From positions 56,723,487 through 56,787,486 of the forward strand of contig CM056379.1 in the NCBI GenBank assembly GCA_029718625.1: DNA of 64,000 bases. The letters are read 5' to 3'. This document shows, piece by piece, positions 37,390 to 48,515 of the stretch. The translations under genes and the position numbers were made by a program. Below the pieces are notes generated by a model, which ran no database searches, was not told the DNA's origin, and saw only the letters and a list, made by a program, of their open reading frames with translations. Position 1 is the stretch's first letter. Each line of letters begins with the position of its first letter. The stretch is from Synaphobranchus kaupii. Taxonomy: Eukaryota > Chordata > Actinopteri > Anguilliformes > Synaphobranchidae.

Positions 37390-38169
37390 CAATTTTATTT
37401 AAAGCTTTTTTTTTTACAGCAAAATCCTATTACACAGTTAAAGTAAAATATATAAAAACAATGGATAAATAAAACAAGACATTAAAATGAAAATTCTTTT
37501 TCATGCTTCTGAAAAAATTCTCAAATCCAGAAGCTTGAGAAGCAATGCAATAATAATGGTGTATAATGTAAGGAAGACTTAAAATTCAGTAATTAGTTTC
37601 CTTTTCAACTTAGAATTAAACTAATTTTGTAGGCTGATAACAACAACGATAATTTTCCATGCCAAATAAGCGTTCACGCGCGGCTCTCAAGCCTACAATA
37701 CTTCGGCATAACCAGCAGGTAATGTGCGTATGTCAAGTGAAGACCTGACGTGGAGCTACGACCATTTCCACGGTCAAATGGAGTCACATTGAAATTTTAT
37801 AAATCACTACTTTGTCATGATTTTTTACGTACGCCACACGTAAGATCAAATTTGATCGAAACTACTTTTTATAAATGAGGCCCCTGGTCTTGGCCCTTCT
37901 GCCCTTCTGACCATCTTCTAGTGTAAACTCAAGACTCACCTGTTTAGATTGCATCTTTGCTCCCTGAATTAATTGTTAGCATGCAAGTCTTGCTTTTTGA
38001 AATAGCATTTTAGGGGCATGTTAACAGTGATTTATACATCAACACTTGCCATGTTACTGACATTTTGGTTAATGTATTATTTAGACTTGTACCGTTTCTT
38101 TTTCAGTATACCATTGTTTTTTTATTGGACATTTCTCTTATATAGCACTATTTCTCATTCCCCCCTCTA

Positions 38170-38820
38170 CCTAACAGGTTAAGGAGAGGATATCAGCCTG
38201 CCTGGCTGACATTTCAATGTGGATGGCTACTCATCACCTGAAGCTCAACCTTCACAATACGGAACTGCGCTTCATACCTCACAGGACCTCCCCACTGCAA
38301 GCCCTCTCCATCACCGTCGATGGTACTATGGTGGCTGCCTCCTGCTCTGCAAGGAACCTGGGGATGGTCCTGGATGACCAGCTGGACTTCATGGAGCACA
38401 TAAGGGCAACAGCACGGTCCTGCAGGTTCCTCCTGTACAACATCAGGAGGATTCGACCATACCTGACCACCTACTCGACCCAGCTTCTCGTCCAGACCAT
38501 GGTTATCTTACACCTGGATTACTACTCCCAAAGTTTTCACACATCACCCCCCTGCTGAGGTCAGTTCACTGGCTGCCGGTCGCCGCCAGGATCAGGTTCA
38601 AAGTTCTGACCCTGGCCTACAGTGCAGCCGAAAGGACAAGCCCTTCCTACCTGCAAGACATAATACAACACTAAACTCCAGCTCGACCACTTCGCTCTGC
38701 TCGTCCGGACTGTGGAGCTTCTCCGTCCTAGCTCCCCAGTGGTGGAATGAACTGTTCACTCCTCTACGTTCTGATCAAACACTGCCTGCACACCTCTTCA
38801 GACTCCACCTTGACTGTTTT
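38170..38820 (+). pseudogene. L2-like LINE reverse transcriptase C-terminal fragment (left arm)
   Basis: The frame 38217-38558 reads M-W-M-A-T-H-H-L-K-L-N-L-H-N-T-E-L-R-F-I, then N-L-G-M-V-L-D-D-Q-L and R-F-L-L-Y-N-I-R-R-I-R-P-Y-L. It then shifts into pieces such as V-H-W-L-P-V-A-A-R-I-R-F-K and P-Q-W-W-N-E-L. These are the thumb/C-terminal blocks of an L2-type ORF2. A 3'UTR with GCTTTGGATAAAAGCATCTG at about 39010 follows, as in fish L2 and L2-tailed SINEs. The copy is dead and 5'-truncated. Confidence 0.85.
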
Positions 38821-39956
38821 TAGCTTGTTTCCTGTTCCTTAATTCTTTGTTGATTTTATAGTTTATAATGTCTTGTTGTCTTAGCCATAGCTTACTGTGT
38901 ACTATACTCAATGTGGATATTATACTATGGATAGCTGCTATGTTATGATAAGAAATTAGATCTATCTGAACTGATGTCATTGACCTTCGGTATGGACTTA
39001 TTGTGCGTCGCTTTGGATAAAAGCATCTGCCAAATGAATGTAATGTAAATAAAGTTTATTATTATTATTTTATGCAAACTTATGCACTTTTTGCCTTGTG
39101 AGTCGCTCTGTATAAGCGCATCTGCCAAATGAATAAATGTCTGTATTGATACACTTCTGTAATGTGATGGACCCTTTCTAGATTAAATAAGATAAATGTC
39201 CAGCTAATAAAAGCTTGAAGACGCTGAAGTTCAATACGTCTCTGAGTGAATTAATACAAAATTTATTTTACAGTGCATTGTGTACGCTATATATTGATGT
39301 ATTGTAAATTATCTCTTCTCTTTCAAAACCTGATGGCCAATATACAGCATATAGTAATAATGTTTATCATTTTAGTCATATAAAGGTTAGAAATTGTATA
39401 TACCACAACATCTGATATTGATTACAATGAAAACACCAATTTAAAATGGGTAGAAAATTATTTTTATATAATTACGAATAAAATCTCAGATCATGGGATA
39501 GACTACATTAAAAAAATTTTTTTTTAAATATATATTTTTTTTACATACAGCTGACACCCCTTGTCATTTTTATCTATTTAAAGGGTATGCTTTCATTACT
39601 ACAAAGCTTTCACACTCGGCTACTACATGCTGTTCACTACTGTCTGCTTATTAATTATCAACCTGCTGGATTTGGAAAGCATTATAAATGTCTAGAAGTA
39701 TCTAAGATAATTATCTAAGTATTAAAAGTTGGTTTCATGTGAGTAGCGTGATCCCATTCGCAATAAACGGAGAGCATCTTCGTGTGTGTTTACGGTTGTA
39801 TCAAGCGGAACTACATTTCGGCGCCATTTTATTGGTTCGCGCTAAGGAAAGTATTGCTGGGAATTGTAGTTTTCTGTGCAAATGTATTCCCTATATACGT
39901 AATTATCTAGGAATTGCTAATGTATTATCTAGCTAGCAAGCCAGTTATGCTAGCTA

Positions 39957-41412
39957 CGCTAGATACTGCAATTTTCTGGCATGTTGACCACCCTGACATG
40001 GATTAATTAGAATATAAATATACCCAATTGGAAACTATGAAATTAAATACAAGAGCTATGGAAGGGGTCAAAGGTTACAACAGTAGGATTAGGGTTATGG
40101 GTTCCTTAAAATCTAGAGGCTTGAAATTCGGAACTATGAATATATCCATGGCCTACATTGCATAAGCAAAAGAACAGACCCCTAGCACACATAGACGCTC
40201 TATAGCAGTGGTTCTCAATGTTTTAACTGATCAAATTAAAGACTGAGGAGAATCAATTGGCTCATAATTGGTGAAATTGTGGACACATGGCCACTAAAAC
40301 TAACCGTTTGGTAAATAATGAAGAATTCAAAGACAAAGCAAATGATAACAAGCCAAACCTGCATTGTGTTAACAAGTTTAAGGAAGAAATTATGAAGGAA
40401 CTTAAACTTGTGTTCAATTACCTAATTAGGAGCCTATTCACCTGAGTTCTTACCTCTTCTTTGTAATTGTTTGCAATATAACACAATAAGCATAACGAAC
40501 ATGATTTTTTTTCTTCAAAGCATGCATAGCTATTGCTAACATAACGTGGCTTAAGAGAGTAAAGAGTTTAAAGTGTTCTCTCTATACAATAGAAACACCT
40601 AATTAAGAAAAAATAACAGCTTGTTAAAATTCTGGTATTGCAATTGTGGTTGGAACGAAAACCAGCATACACAGGGGGTCCCCAGGACCAGGGTTGAGAA
40701 CCACTGCTCTATTGCACCACCTACAAATCTCAATTTAAAAAAAAACTTTGACTCCTTCTACCTGAAGCACAAAGGCAGCCAAGCATCCCAAATTTAGTAT
40801 ACAGGGACAACTCAGCACCCCCTGTAACATATATATTTGCATGTAAGCATAAATTAAACTTGTCCTAATGAATTTGACTAATGATGAAAAATAGGTCTAT
40901 GAAGGCTGTTAGAATGTTCATAGGTCATTTTGCGTTACTGCTGAACACTGCACTCAGCTTCCCAAAATTGTAGAAGCATGAAATTTTGCTAACTGAGTCT
41001 CATCAGGGCCTCTAGCATGTACACCAAAAATTAGACCCCTACCATGAACACAGACTCTGTAGCGCCCCCTTGAAAATGTGATTTTTGAACATTTTGGGCA
41101 CTCACCATTTGTACACCGAATGATGTATCATGCTGAAATGTCGGAATCTAGACCACCTCTAGACATACTACAAATAATATCAGAACCAGATCTCTAGCTA
41201 CAAAAAAAAACACTTTCCGAGGTGATTCTTAGGATCAAGCCGAGTCAGAAAACATCAGTCATAAGAACATTTCAGTAAAAAAGACAATATAGGACTGCCA
41301 TCTACTTTTGACTATTAATATTAATATTAAGCTATTAATATTGAAAATTTATATCCTGTCTACCAGCCGCTAAAACAGGCGTAGCTAGCTAGGTACCTAG
41401 ATCTGGTTGAAT
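39957..41412. other. spacer between the arms of the giant inverted repeat
   Basis: It holds 1456 bases of unique-looking AT-rich DNA without a gene. One hAT-type MITE (40206-40706) is inserted here and is absent from the arms. Confidence 0.8.
40206..40706. mobile_element. 501-bp hAT-type MITE in the inverted-repeat spacer
   Basis: The ends are CAGTGGTTCTCAA and TTGAGAACCACTG, exactly inverted. Flanking octamers CTCTATAG (40198-40205) and CTCTATTG (40707-40714) match at 7 of 8 positions, a slightly decayed hAT target duplication. The interior is AT-rich and non-coding. Confidence 0.88.
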
Positions 41413-42134
41413 GTAGCTAGCATAACTGGCTTGCTAGGTAGATAATACATTAGCAATTCCTAGATAATTACGTATACAGGGAATATATTTGCAAAAAAAA
41501 CTACAATTCCCAGTAATACTTTCCTTAGCGCAAAGCAATAAAATGGCGTCGAAATGTAGTTCCGCTTGATACAACCGTAAACACACACGAAGATGCCCTC
41601 CGTTTATTGCGAATGGGATCACGCTACTCACATGAACCCAACTTTTAATACTTAGATAATTATCTTAGCTACTTCTAGACATTTATAATGCTTTCCAAAT
41701 CCAGCAGGTTGATAATTAATAAGCAGACAGTAGTGAACAGCATGCAGTAGCCTAGTGTGAAAGCTTTGTAGGAATGAAAGCATTCCCTTTAAATACATAA
41801 AAATGACAAGGGTGTCAGCTGTATGTAAAAAAATATATATATTTAAAAAAGAAAATTGTTAATGTAGTCTATCCTATGATCTGAGATTTTATTGGTAATT
41901 ATATAAAAATAATTTTCTACCCATTTTAAATTGGTGTTTTCATTGTAATCAATATCACTCAGAGACGTATTGAACTTCAGTGTCTTCAAGCTTTTATTAG
42001 CTGGACATTTAGCTTATTTAATCTAGAAAGGGTCCATCACATTACAGAAGTGGATCAATACAGACATTTATTCATTTGGCAGATGCGCTTATACAGAGCG
42101 ACTTACAAGGCAAAAAGTGTATAAGTTTGCATAA

Positions 42135-42173
<39 letters not shown>

Positions 42174-42410
42174 CTTTATTTACATTACATTCATTTGGCA
42201 GATGCTTTTATCCAAAGCGACGCACAATAAGTGCATACCGAAGGTCAATGACATCAGTTCAGATAGAGCTAATTTCTTATCATAACATAGCAGCTATCCA
42301 TAGTCATGAACATTGAGTATAGTACACAGTAAGCTATGGCTAAGACAACAAGACATTATAAACTATAATATCAACAAAGAATTAAGGAACAGGAAACAAG
42401 CGAAAAACAG

Positions 42411-43040
42411 TCAAGGTGAGTTTCTGAAGAGGTGTGCAGGCAGTGTTTGATCAAAACGTAGAGGAGTGAAGAATTTGTTCCACCACTGGGGAGCTAGGGT
42501 GGAAAAGCTCCGCAGTCCGGACGAGCAGAGCGAAGTGGTCGAGCTGGAGTTTAGTGTTGTATTATGTCTTGCAGGTAGGAAGGGCTTGTCCTTTTGGCTG
42601 CAGCGTAGGCCAGGGTCAGAACTTTGAACCTGATCCTGGCGGCGACCGGCAGCCAGTAGACTGACCTCAGCAGGGGGGTGAAAACTTTGGGAGGAGTAAT
42701 CCAGGCGTGAGATAACCAAGGTCTGGACGAGAAGCTGGGTCGAATAGGTGGTCAGGTATGGTCGAATCCTCCTGATGTTGTACAGGAGGAACCTGCAGGA
42801 CCGTGCTGTTGCCCTGATGTGCTCCATGACGTCCAGCTGGTCATCCAGGACCATCCCCAGGTTCCTTGCAGAGCAGGAGGCAGCCACCATAGTACCGTCG
42901 ACGGTGATAGAGAGGGCTTGCAGTGGGGAGGTCCTGTGAGGTATGAAGCGCAGTTCCGTATTGTGAAGGTTGAGCTTCAGGTGATGAGTAGCCATCCACA
43001 TAGAAATGTCAGCCAGGCAGGCTGATATCCTATCCTTGAC
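42411..43040 (-). pseudogene. L2-like LINE reverse transcriptase C-terminal fragment (right arm)
   Basis: A 196-residue minus-strand frame starting M-W-M-A-T-H-H-L-K-L is nearly identical to the left-arm copy but reads further without a stop (through H-P-P-A-E-V-S-L-L). A frame change past the S-Q-S-F-H block means the downstream residues are not the ancestral ones. It is the mirror copy of 38170-38820. Confidence 0.85.
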
Positions 43041-43755
43041 CTGTTAGGTAGAGGGGGGAATGAGAAATAGTGCTATATAAAAGAAATGTCCAATAAAAAA
43101 ACAATGGTATATATTAAAAAAATGGTACAAGTCTAAATAATACATTAACCAAAATGTCAGTAATATGGCAAGTGTTGATGTATAAATCACTGTTAACATG
43201 CCCCTAAAATGCTATTACAAAAAGCAAGACTTGCATGCTAACAATTAATTCAGGAAGCAAAGATGCAATCTAAACAGGCGAGTCTTGAGTCTATGCCAGA
43301 AGATGGTCAGAAGGGCAGAAGGGCCAAGACCAGGGGCCTCATTTATAAAAAGTACTTTTGATCAAATTTGATCTTATGTGTGGCGTACGTAAAAAATCAC
43401 GACAAAGTAGTGATTTATAAAATTTCAACGTGACTCCATTTGACCATGGAAATGGTCGTAGCTCCACGTCAGGTCTCGTCATTTGGCATGGAAAATTATC
43501 ATTGTGGTTATCAGCCTACAAAATTTGTTTAATTCTAAATTGAAAAGTAAACTGATAGTCTAATTACTGAATTTGAAGTCTTCCTTACATTATACACCAT
43601 TATTATTGCATTGCTTCTCAAGCTTCTGGATTTGAGAATTTTTTTCATGTTCATTTTAATAAGTCTTTTGTTTTATTTATCAATTGTTTTTATATATTTT
43701 ACTTTAACTGTGTAATAGGATTTTGCTGTAAAAAAAAAAGCTTTAAATAAAATTG

Positions 43756-43789
<34 letters not shown>

Positions 43790-43869
43790 AATAACAACAG
43801 TGAGTATTTTGTACATTCTATATCTGCTGTGTACCATGCTTGAGAGATTGTGTTGGCTTAAACTAACAA

Positions 43870-44262
43870 CAACAAAAAAAAGTCTGCCAGTCTGCAAATA
43901 TCAGGATTCCTAAATGCTTACGAAGGTAATCCCATATGCAAAAGGTCTGTAAAAATCATATATGATCATACTTGCAAAGTTTTTATAAAAAAGCATGTTG
44001 ATTAGTAGCCTATTATATTATATATTTCTATACAATTCTTATACAATCTCTCAATGTTTTTTTTATAAGGAGTACCATATATTAGGGAACTATTTAATTT
44101 TAGCAAGAAATGTATATGCTAGCTCTCTACTATATATTTATTTTATTTAAGTTTTGTATATGGCATATGTGATTTTTAAAAGATTTTTATAGACCTTTTG
44201 CATATGGGATTTGCATATAGCATTTAGGAATCCTGTTATTTGCAGACTGGCAGACTTTTTTT
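43870..44262. mobile_element. palindromic MITE in the right arm
   Basis: This is the mirror copy of the 36869-37260 element, with the same AGTCTGCCAGTCTGCAAATA end and inverted partner. Confidence 0.75.
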
Positions 44263-45325
44263 GTTGGTTTCATGAATGAAGTTCAACCATCGAGATAAAA
44301 AGAACTGGAGGCAGCTTCCGCTTACCAGTTCCATGGATTCCTATGGGAGCTGCTCATTGGGGCATGAAGCCAATTCAGTGGTCAACCCGTCACGTCTCTG
44401 CTGTCTATGGGCAATACACACAGACAGCGCACAGAATCATGGGAATCGCAGTTCATTACAGAAGTTAACGGGGAGACGCGGTTGTTTCCATTACAGATAT
44501 GCTCGGTTTTCTCATGTTATACATCTCAAAAGAACCGAAAACGACACGCTCTGATGGCTAGTTCACAAGCTAAATCCATTAATAATCATATTGCAGCCTA
44601 TGCAGTATGTACCTACTGATCTGAACAGACCTAGCTAACTTCAGCTAGTATAATACAAGCAATAGCCTACAAGACTAGCCTATAAATAGCAACCCACACA
44701 GATAAAGCAGAGACGAAGAAGCTCGAGAATTATACATCATATTGCATTAAAATGCAATTACAAAATAAGAAAGGTATTCTATGAATGTACTATAACTATA
44801 AGTATAAACTATAAGTACAATACTGGCAGCTTACCCATTCGCTTTATTTGACCGTGAAATAAAAATGGTGGATCTCCGTTTTGTCTCGTAATTCATCTGA
44901 GAAAATCGTAAAGTCACGTGGTGTGTAATCGCTGATTCGTAAAATAAGTACGAATTTTCGGGACTGGAATTTCGTAGAATAGATACGAATCGGCTGTGAG
45001 ACCAGGTTGTCTGATCACCCCCCCCCCCCCAAAGATAGACTGCGCCACCCTCTGGACACCCCAGGTAAATAATCCTTGCTCCTGGTGCAGCCTTGAGAGA
45101 TGCCAGTGTTGATTCTCTGTATGGTGAGAACATGGAAATCTGTGCGCAGTAGTTTGAGGTGGAGGGGGACTTGCTGCCTCAAACTCACTATAGTCTCATC
45201 TCTCTGCTGTCTCTCCTGAGCCCAGAGAGCTATCTTCCCACATTCTTGTTTATGTCAGCCAGTTAATTTCTCATTAAGCCCTTCTCCCTCTCCAGCTATG
45301 CATTTAAGATCACTTTTATCGTGTT

Positions 45326-45555
45326 TCAGGCTGTCTGCTGTCCTCTTAGCTCCTCTGCTGAAGCCTTCAGCTGGTTCCTGGCTTGGCCAAACTGCTCCTG
45401 TAACATAGTGGCTGTATGTGAGACAGCACCTGCTGCTCTCTTAGCTTAGTCAGCTCCATCTCCAGCAGGGAGAGGCTGGATCTCATCTGGGAGACAGTGG
45501 TGTGTGACAGGGACAGGACTCTGGTGCTCAGTCTTGCCCTTGCCATGAGAGCAGC
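45326..45555 (-). pseudogene. possible exon relic encoding a coiled-coil segment
   Basis: On the minus strand a splice-acceptor-like tract (ending TTTTCAG, AG complement at 45556-45557) is followed by an open frame. It reads S-Q-M-R-S-S-L-S-L-L-E-M-E-L-T-K-L-R-E-Q-Q and then, after a one-base shift, M-L-Q-E-Q-F-G-Q-A-R-N-Q-L-K-A-S-A-E-E-L-R to a stop at 45326-45328. The composition and spacing look like a coiled coil. I do not recognise the parent gene. A processed fragment or degraded exon is possible, as is chance. Confidence 0.25.
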
Positions 45556-46003
45556 CTGAAAACAGTAGCAAAGCTTTCTCTCAGCACTGTGTGAGCATAG
45601 TTCTGTATGTCACTGTCAGAGAGGTAATCTCCTCACAGTACTCAGAGATTTCTGCTGCTCATAATAATGACATCATCATAGAATTTTCAGTGTTGCAATT
45701 TTTTAATGCAGCCAGTGCAACTGTCAAGTGTGGTTAAATGTTAAACAAATCAAAGCTTGCCCTGGATACGTTTTTCAATTTATCTGGAGCGGATACTCTA
45801 TTTACTGGAAGCACATAGTGCTCACCAGAATTGGAAACCTCAATTAATATGAGCAAAAAGTGCAGGATTAAATTCAGTTTATTGTTTATTGAATGTCTTC
45901 AAATGTCATAAAAATGTGAAAATGATATAGTTTAATTGTGATCCTGTTGATCAGAGGGAAAAAATATATTAACAAAAAATTATTTTTACCTTGAAGAAGA
46001 TGT

Positions 46004-46262
46004 GTGTCACAATTATTGACATCCCTGTATTTAGTACTTTGTGCACCCTCCCTTTGTCAAGATAACAGCGCCGAGTCTTCTCCTGTAATGTTTGATGAGT
46101 TTGGAGAACTCATAGCAAGGGATTTGAGACCATTTCTCCATACAGAATCTCAACATATCCTTCAGAATCATTGGTCTTCGCTTGTGGATTGTCCTCTTCA
46201 GCTCACCCCACAGGCACTGTATTCAATGGGGTTCAGGTTAGGGGACTAGGATGGCTGCTAGA
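46004..46262 (-). pseudogene. Tc1-like transposase, C-terminal fragment
   Basis: The minus strand reads L-N-P-I-E-Y, then after a frameshift G-E-L-K-R-T-I-H-K-R-R-P and later F-S-K-L-I-K-H-Y-R-R-R-L-G-A-V-I with a terminal C-T-K-Y before a stop. These are the third catalytic block and C-terminus of a Tc1/mariner transposase. No TIR was identified on either side. The family differs from the other Tc1 copies in this window. Confidence 0.8.
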
Positions 46263-48368
46263 AAACCTTGATTTTGTGGTCAGTGAGCAATTTTAGTGAA
46301 GCACTATCCTTGTGTGATGCTAATGCTAGGCTAGGCTCAACAACAAAGTTTTGCCCATATCATCTCATCCCACAGATATCAGACATTCTCTCTCTCTCTC
46401 TTTCACACTTTCCATACATTTGTCCACATTCAAATTCATAACAAACTGCTTGTGTGAGCCTTCTTGGAGTTACACGTGCTGACTTCCACATAGACACATA
46501 CTCTCTGATAGCCTTGCATGCACCGGCTCATGCAGTGGTTTACAAAGTTGTCTGTGATAAGCCTGGTTGTCAACCCGCTGATTAAAAGTATGTTGTAGGG
46601 GAATGGCAATTGATTTTTTTGTTTTAGATTTAAAATGGGAATGGAATTGAAAAAGAAAGATTGTGTCTGTTACCATTGAATGGGCAAAATGGAAAATGCA
46701 CCACTATACTGCTATATTGAAACACATCTGACCTAAGCAGGTACATACTGGTAAGTGAATAAGAGGGCATCAAATGTGATTAGCATCAAACACTTCAAAC
46801 ATGATGACAAATGGTCTCTGCTGCTCCCGAACTTGGACGGGAATATCTTTCTCCTTGTCTCCAGTGCAATATTCAAGCACCACCATGCATCTCTCTAATC
46901 TGCCCATACATCCCCCCCGCATCAGGGACGTACTTGTTAAAGCACTTTACTGTCCAATGCCATCTGCTGATTGGACCGCAGATAACCCATTGATTTTCTT
47001 CCATTCAATTACTTCCTTCAGGCTAGGAGATAACTCAGTAAGGGCTGGACTTGGGGCTTTTAAGAGGTCACTTTGAATTAGAGCTCCTGCAGCCCTGCCA
47101 AAACGCTATCAGCCTGATTAGGGTTTAAACGTTTCACTTCTGAGTTCGATTCCCTCCACCGCCATGCACAGCATATCGATGCCGGCCAATGGTGGTGGAT
47201 AATTGTTTAACGAATTGGATTTAAATTTGCCAGAATTGCAGCAGAGGGGACGGAAAGAGGCAGTTTGCTGTCATGCCAATTTTGAGTGCACTTTGAAGGG
47301 AAACCACCTCGCTGCAGTGTTGGAGAAGAGGTAGGATGTTGGGGGCGGTGGAAGGGTTCCTTTCTGTCTGGTGCATTTGGCCCTGCTGGTGTGGAGGCAC
47401 TCTGAGTGGATGTGAGGGTATTCTCAGTCTGTGTGTCTCAGTTGGCTGTGTGTAGCTCCATGCTTGTCTCACTCTCCTCTCAGATTGTGTGCTGGGTAAC
47501 TGCCTTGACCATTGTGATTTTACATTTGACCGTTGTTGCACAATTCTTTCCTAGCACTATTTACATTACATTACAATGTAATGTATTTATGGCCGGAACA
47601 CCCCAGTGCCCAGTTCCTGTATGATATGCTGCTGTATTTCCCATATCTGACATTTTCAGCCCCCTCAAATCTCTATTTTCACTCCACCCATGTTATAACA
47701 TAGAACTGAACTGTACTCTAATCCCTGTTACCGCTTTTCAGTGCTCATTGTGTGCCTGTCCCCATACCACTGTGTGCCCCCAGTCTCTGAAATCACCATG
47801 CCCCATCATTCACACTGCTGCACTGGCTGTGCTCCATACAGGTTTTCAGCTGTATGGTTTAGCACACCTGACCTTGGACAGTTTGTCTGCAATTGCTCGA
47901 CAATAAATTAAGTAAATTGGGTTGTTAGCTGCGTCCTTTATTTAGAGGAAAATTACAAACATTGACCAGTTGTGCTTTTCATTGCTGTTGGTCTGCTGTG
48001 TTAAACAGTAGAATGAAACCCTGGCACCCAAACTAGTAAAATAAAGGGGAAGGCACTTAAGATGGAATCGTAACCAGATCCATGGAATTGGAGTAGATCC
48101 CTTATTTCAATGTGGAATTATGAAGTCACCATTGTAGGAAGATTATTAAAATCTATTGTTTACATATTTTATTCATTTAAACTCACTCAAAAGACATTGA
48201 GAAGTCGGCTTTATTTGCTTTGTTTTTAAACCAGATTTGATATCATGCCAATACTTTTTTATTGTATACAAATGGAAATATATGTATGTGCCAGGTTTGT
48301 AAATTAGATCTCTTTTGTATATTTCTAGTCCTATCAGTGTAGGTAAACATACACTGCATCAGATATGA

Positions 48369-48370
<2 letters not shown>
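46263..48370. other. intergenic DNA with no recognised gene
   Basis: No exon, RNA or element was identified in about 2.1 kb. A short palindrome-like word TTACATTACATTACAATGTA near 47561 is the only local structure noted. Confidence 0.5.

Positions 48371-48420
<50 letters not shown>
48371..48420. repeat. (GT)25 microsatellite
   Basis: 50 uninterrupted bases of GT. Confidence 0.97.
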
Positions 48421-48421
<1 letters not shown>

Positions 48422-48515
48422 CCATAAATGTCAGTGAAGGAATTATTCATTGTGAACATTTTGTCCTGTTTTCATGATAGAATTCTGAAGCATTTAATAT
48501 CCCTTAAAAATCTTA

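Larger units (their letters stand above)
36126..39956 (+). repeat. left arm of an 8.9-kb giant inverted repeat
   Basis: This arm matches 41413-45009 in reverse complement along its whole length, with scattered substitutions and small indels. The outer end reads CAACCTGGTCTCACAGCC; the inner end stops at TTATGCTAGCTAC. It contains, in order, a non-coding outer part, a palindromic MITE (about 36869-37260), an (AAT)n tract, a GGCCTC-type repeat end, and an L2-like LINE fragment (38170-39050). A stretch of roughly 70 bases near 37670-37735 is absent from the other arm. Confidence 0.95.
41413..45009 (-). repeat. right arm of the 8.9-kb giant inverted repeat
   Basis: It is the reverse complement of 36126-39956 with the same internal order, about 230 bases shorter in total. 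The differences include a longer AAT tract at 42137-42172 and loss of about 70 bases near 43477. The outer end is GGCTGTGAGACCAGGTTG. The flanks share TCTGAT (36119-36124 and 45010-45015), one base off from abutting the left end. Confidence 0.95.

Noticed and set aside
46004..46249. Plus-strand ORF of 81 residues
   Set aside because: Antisense to a Tc1 transposase C-terminus recognisable on the minus strand.
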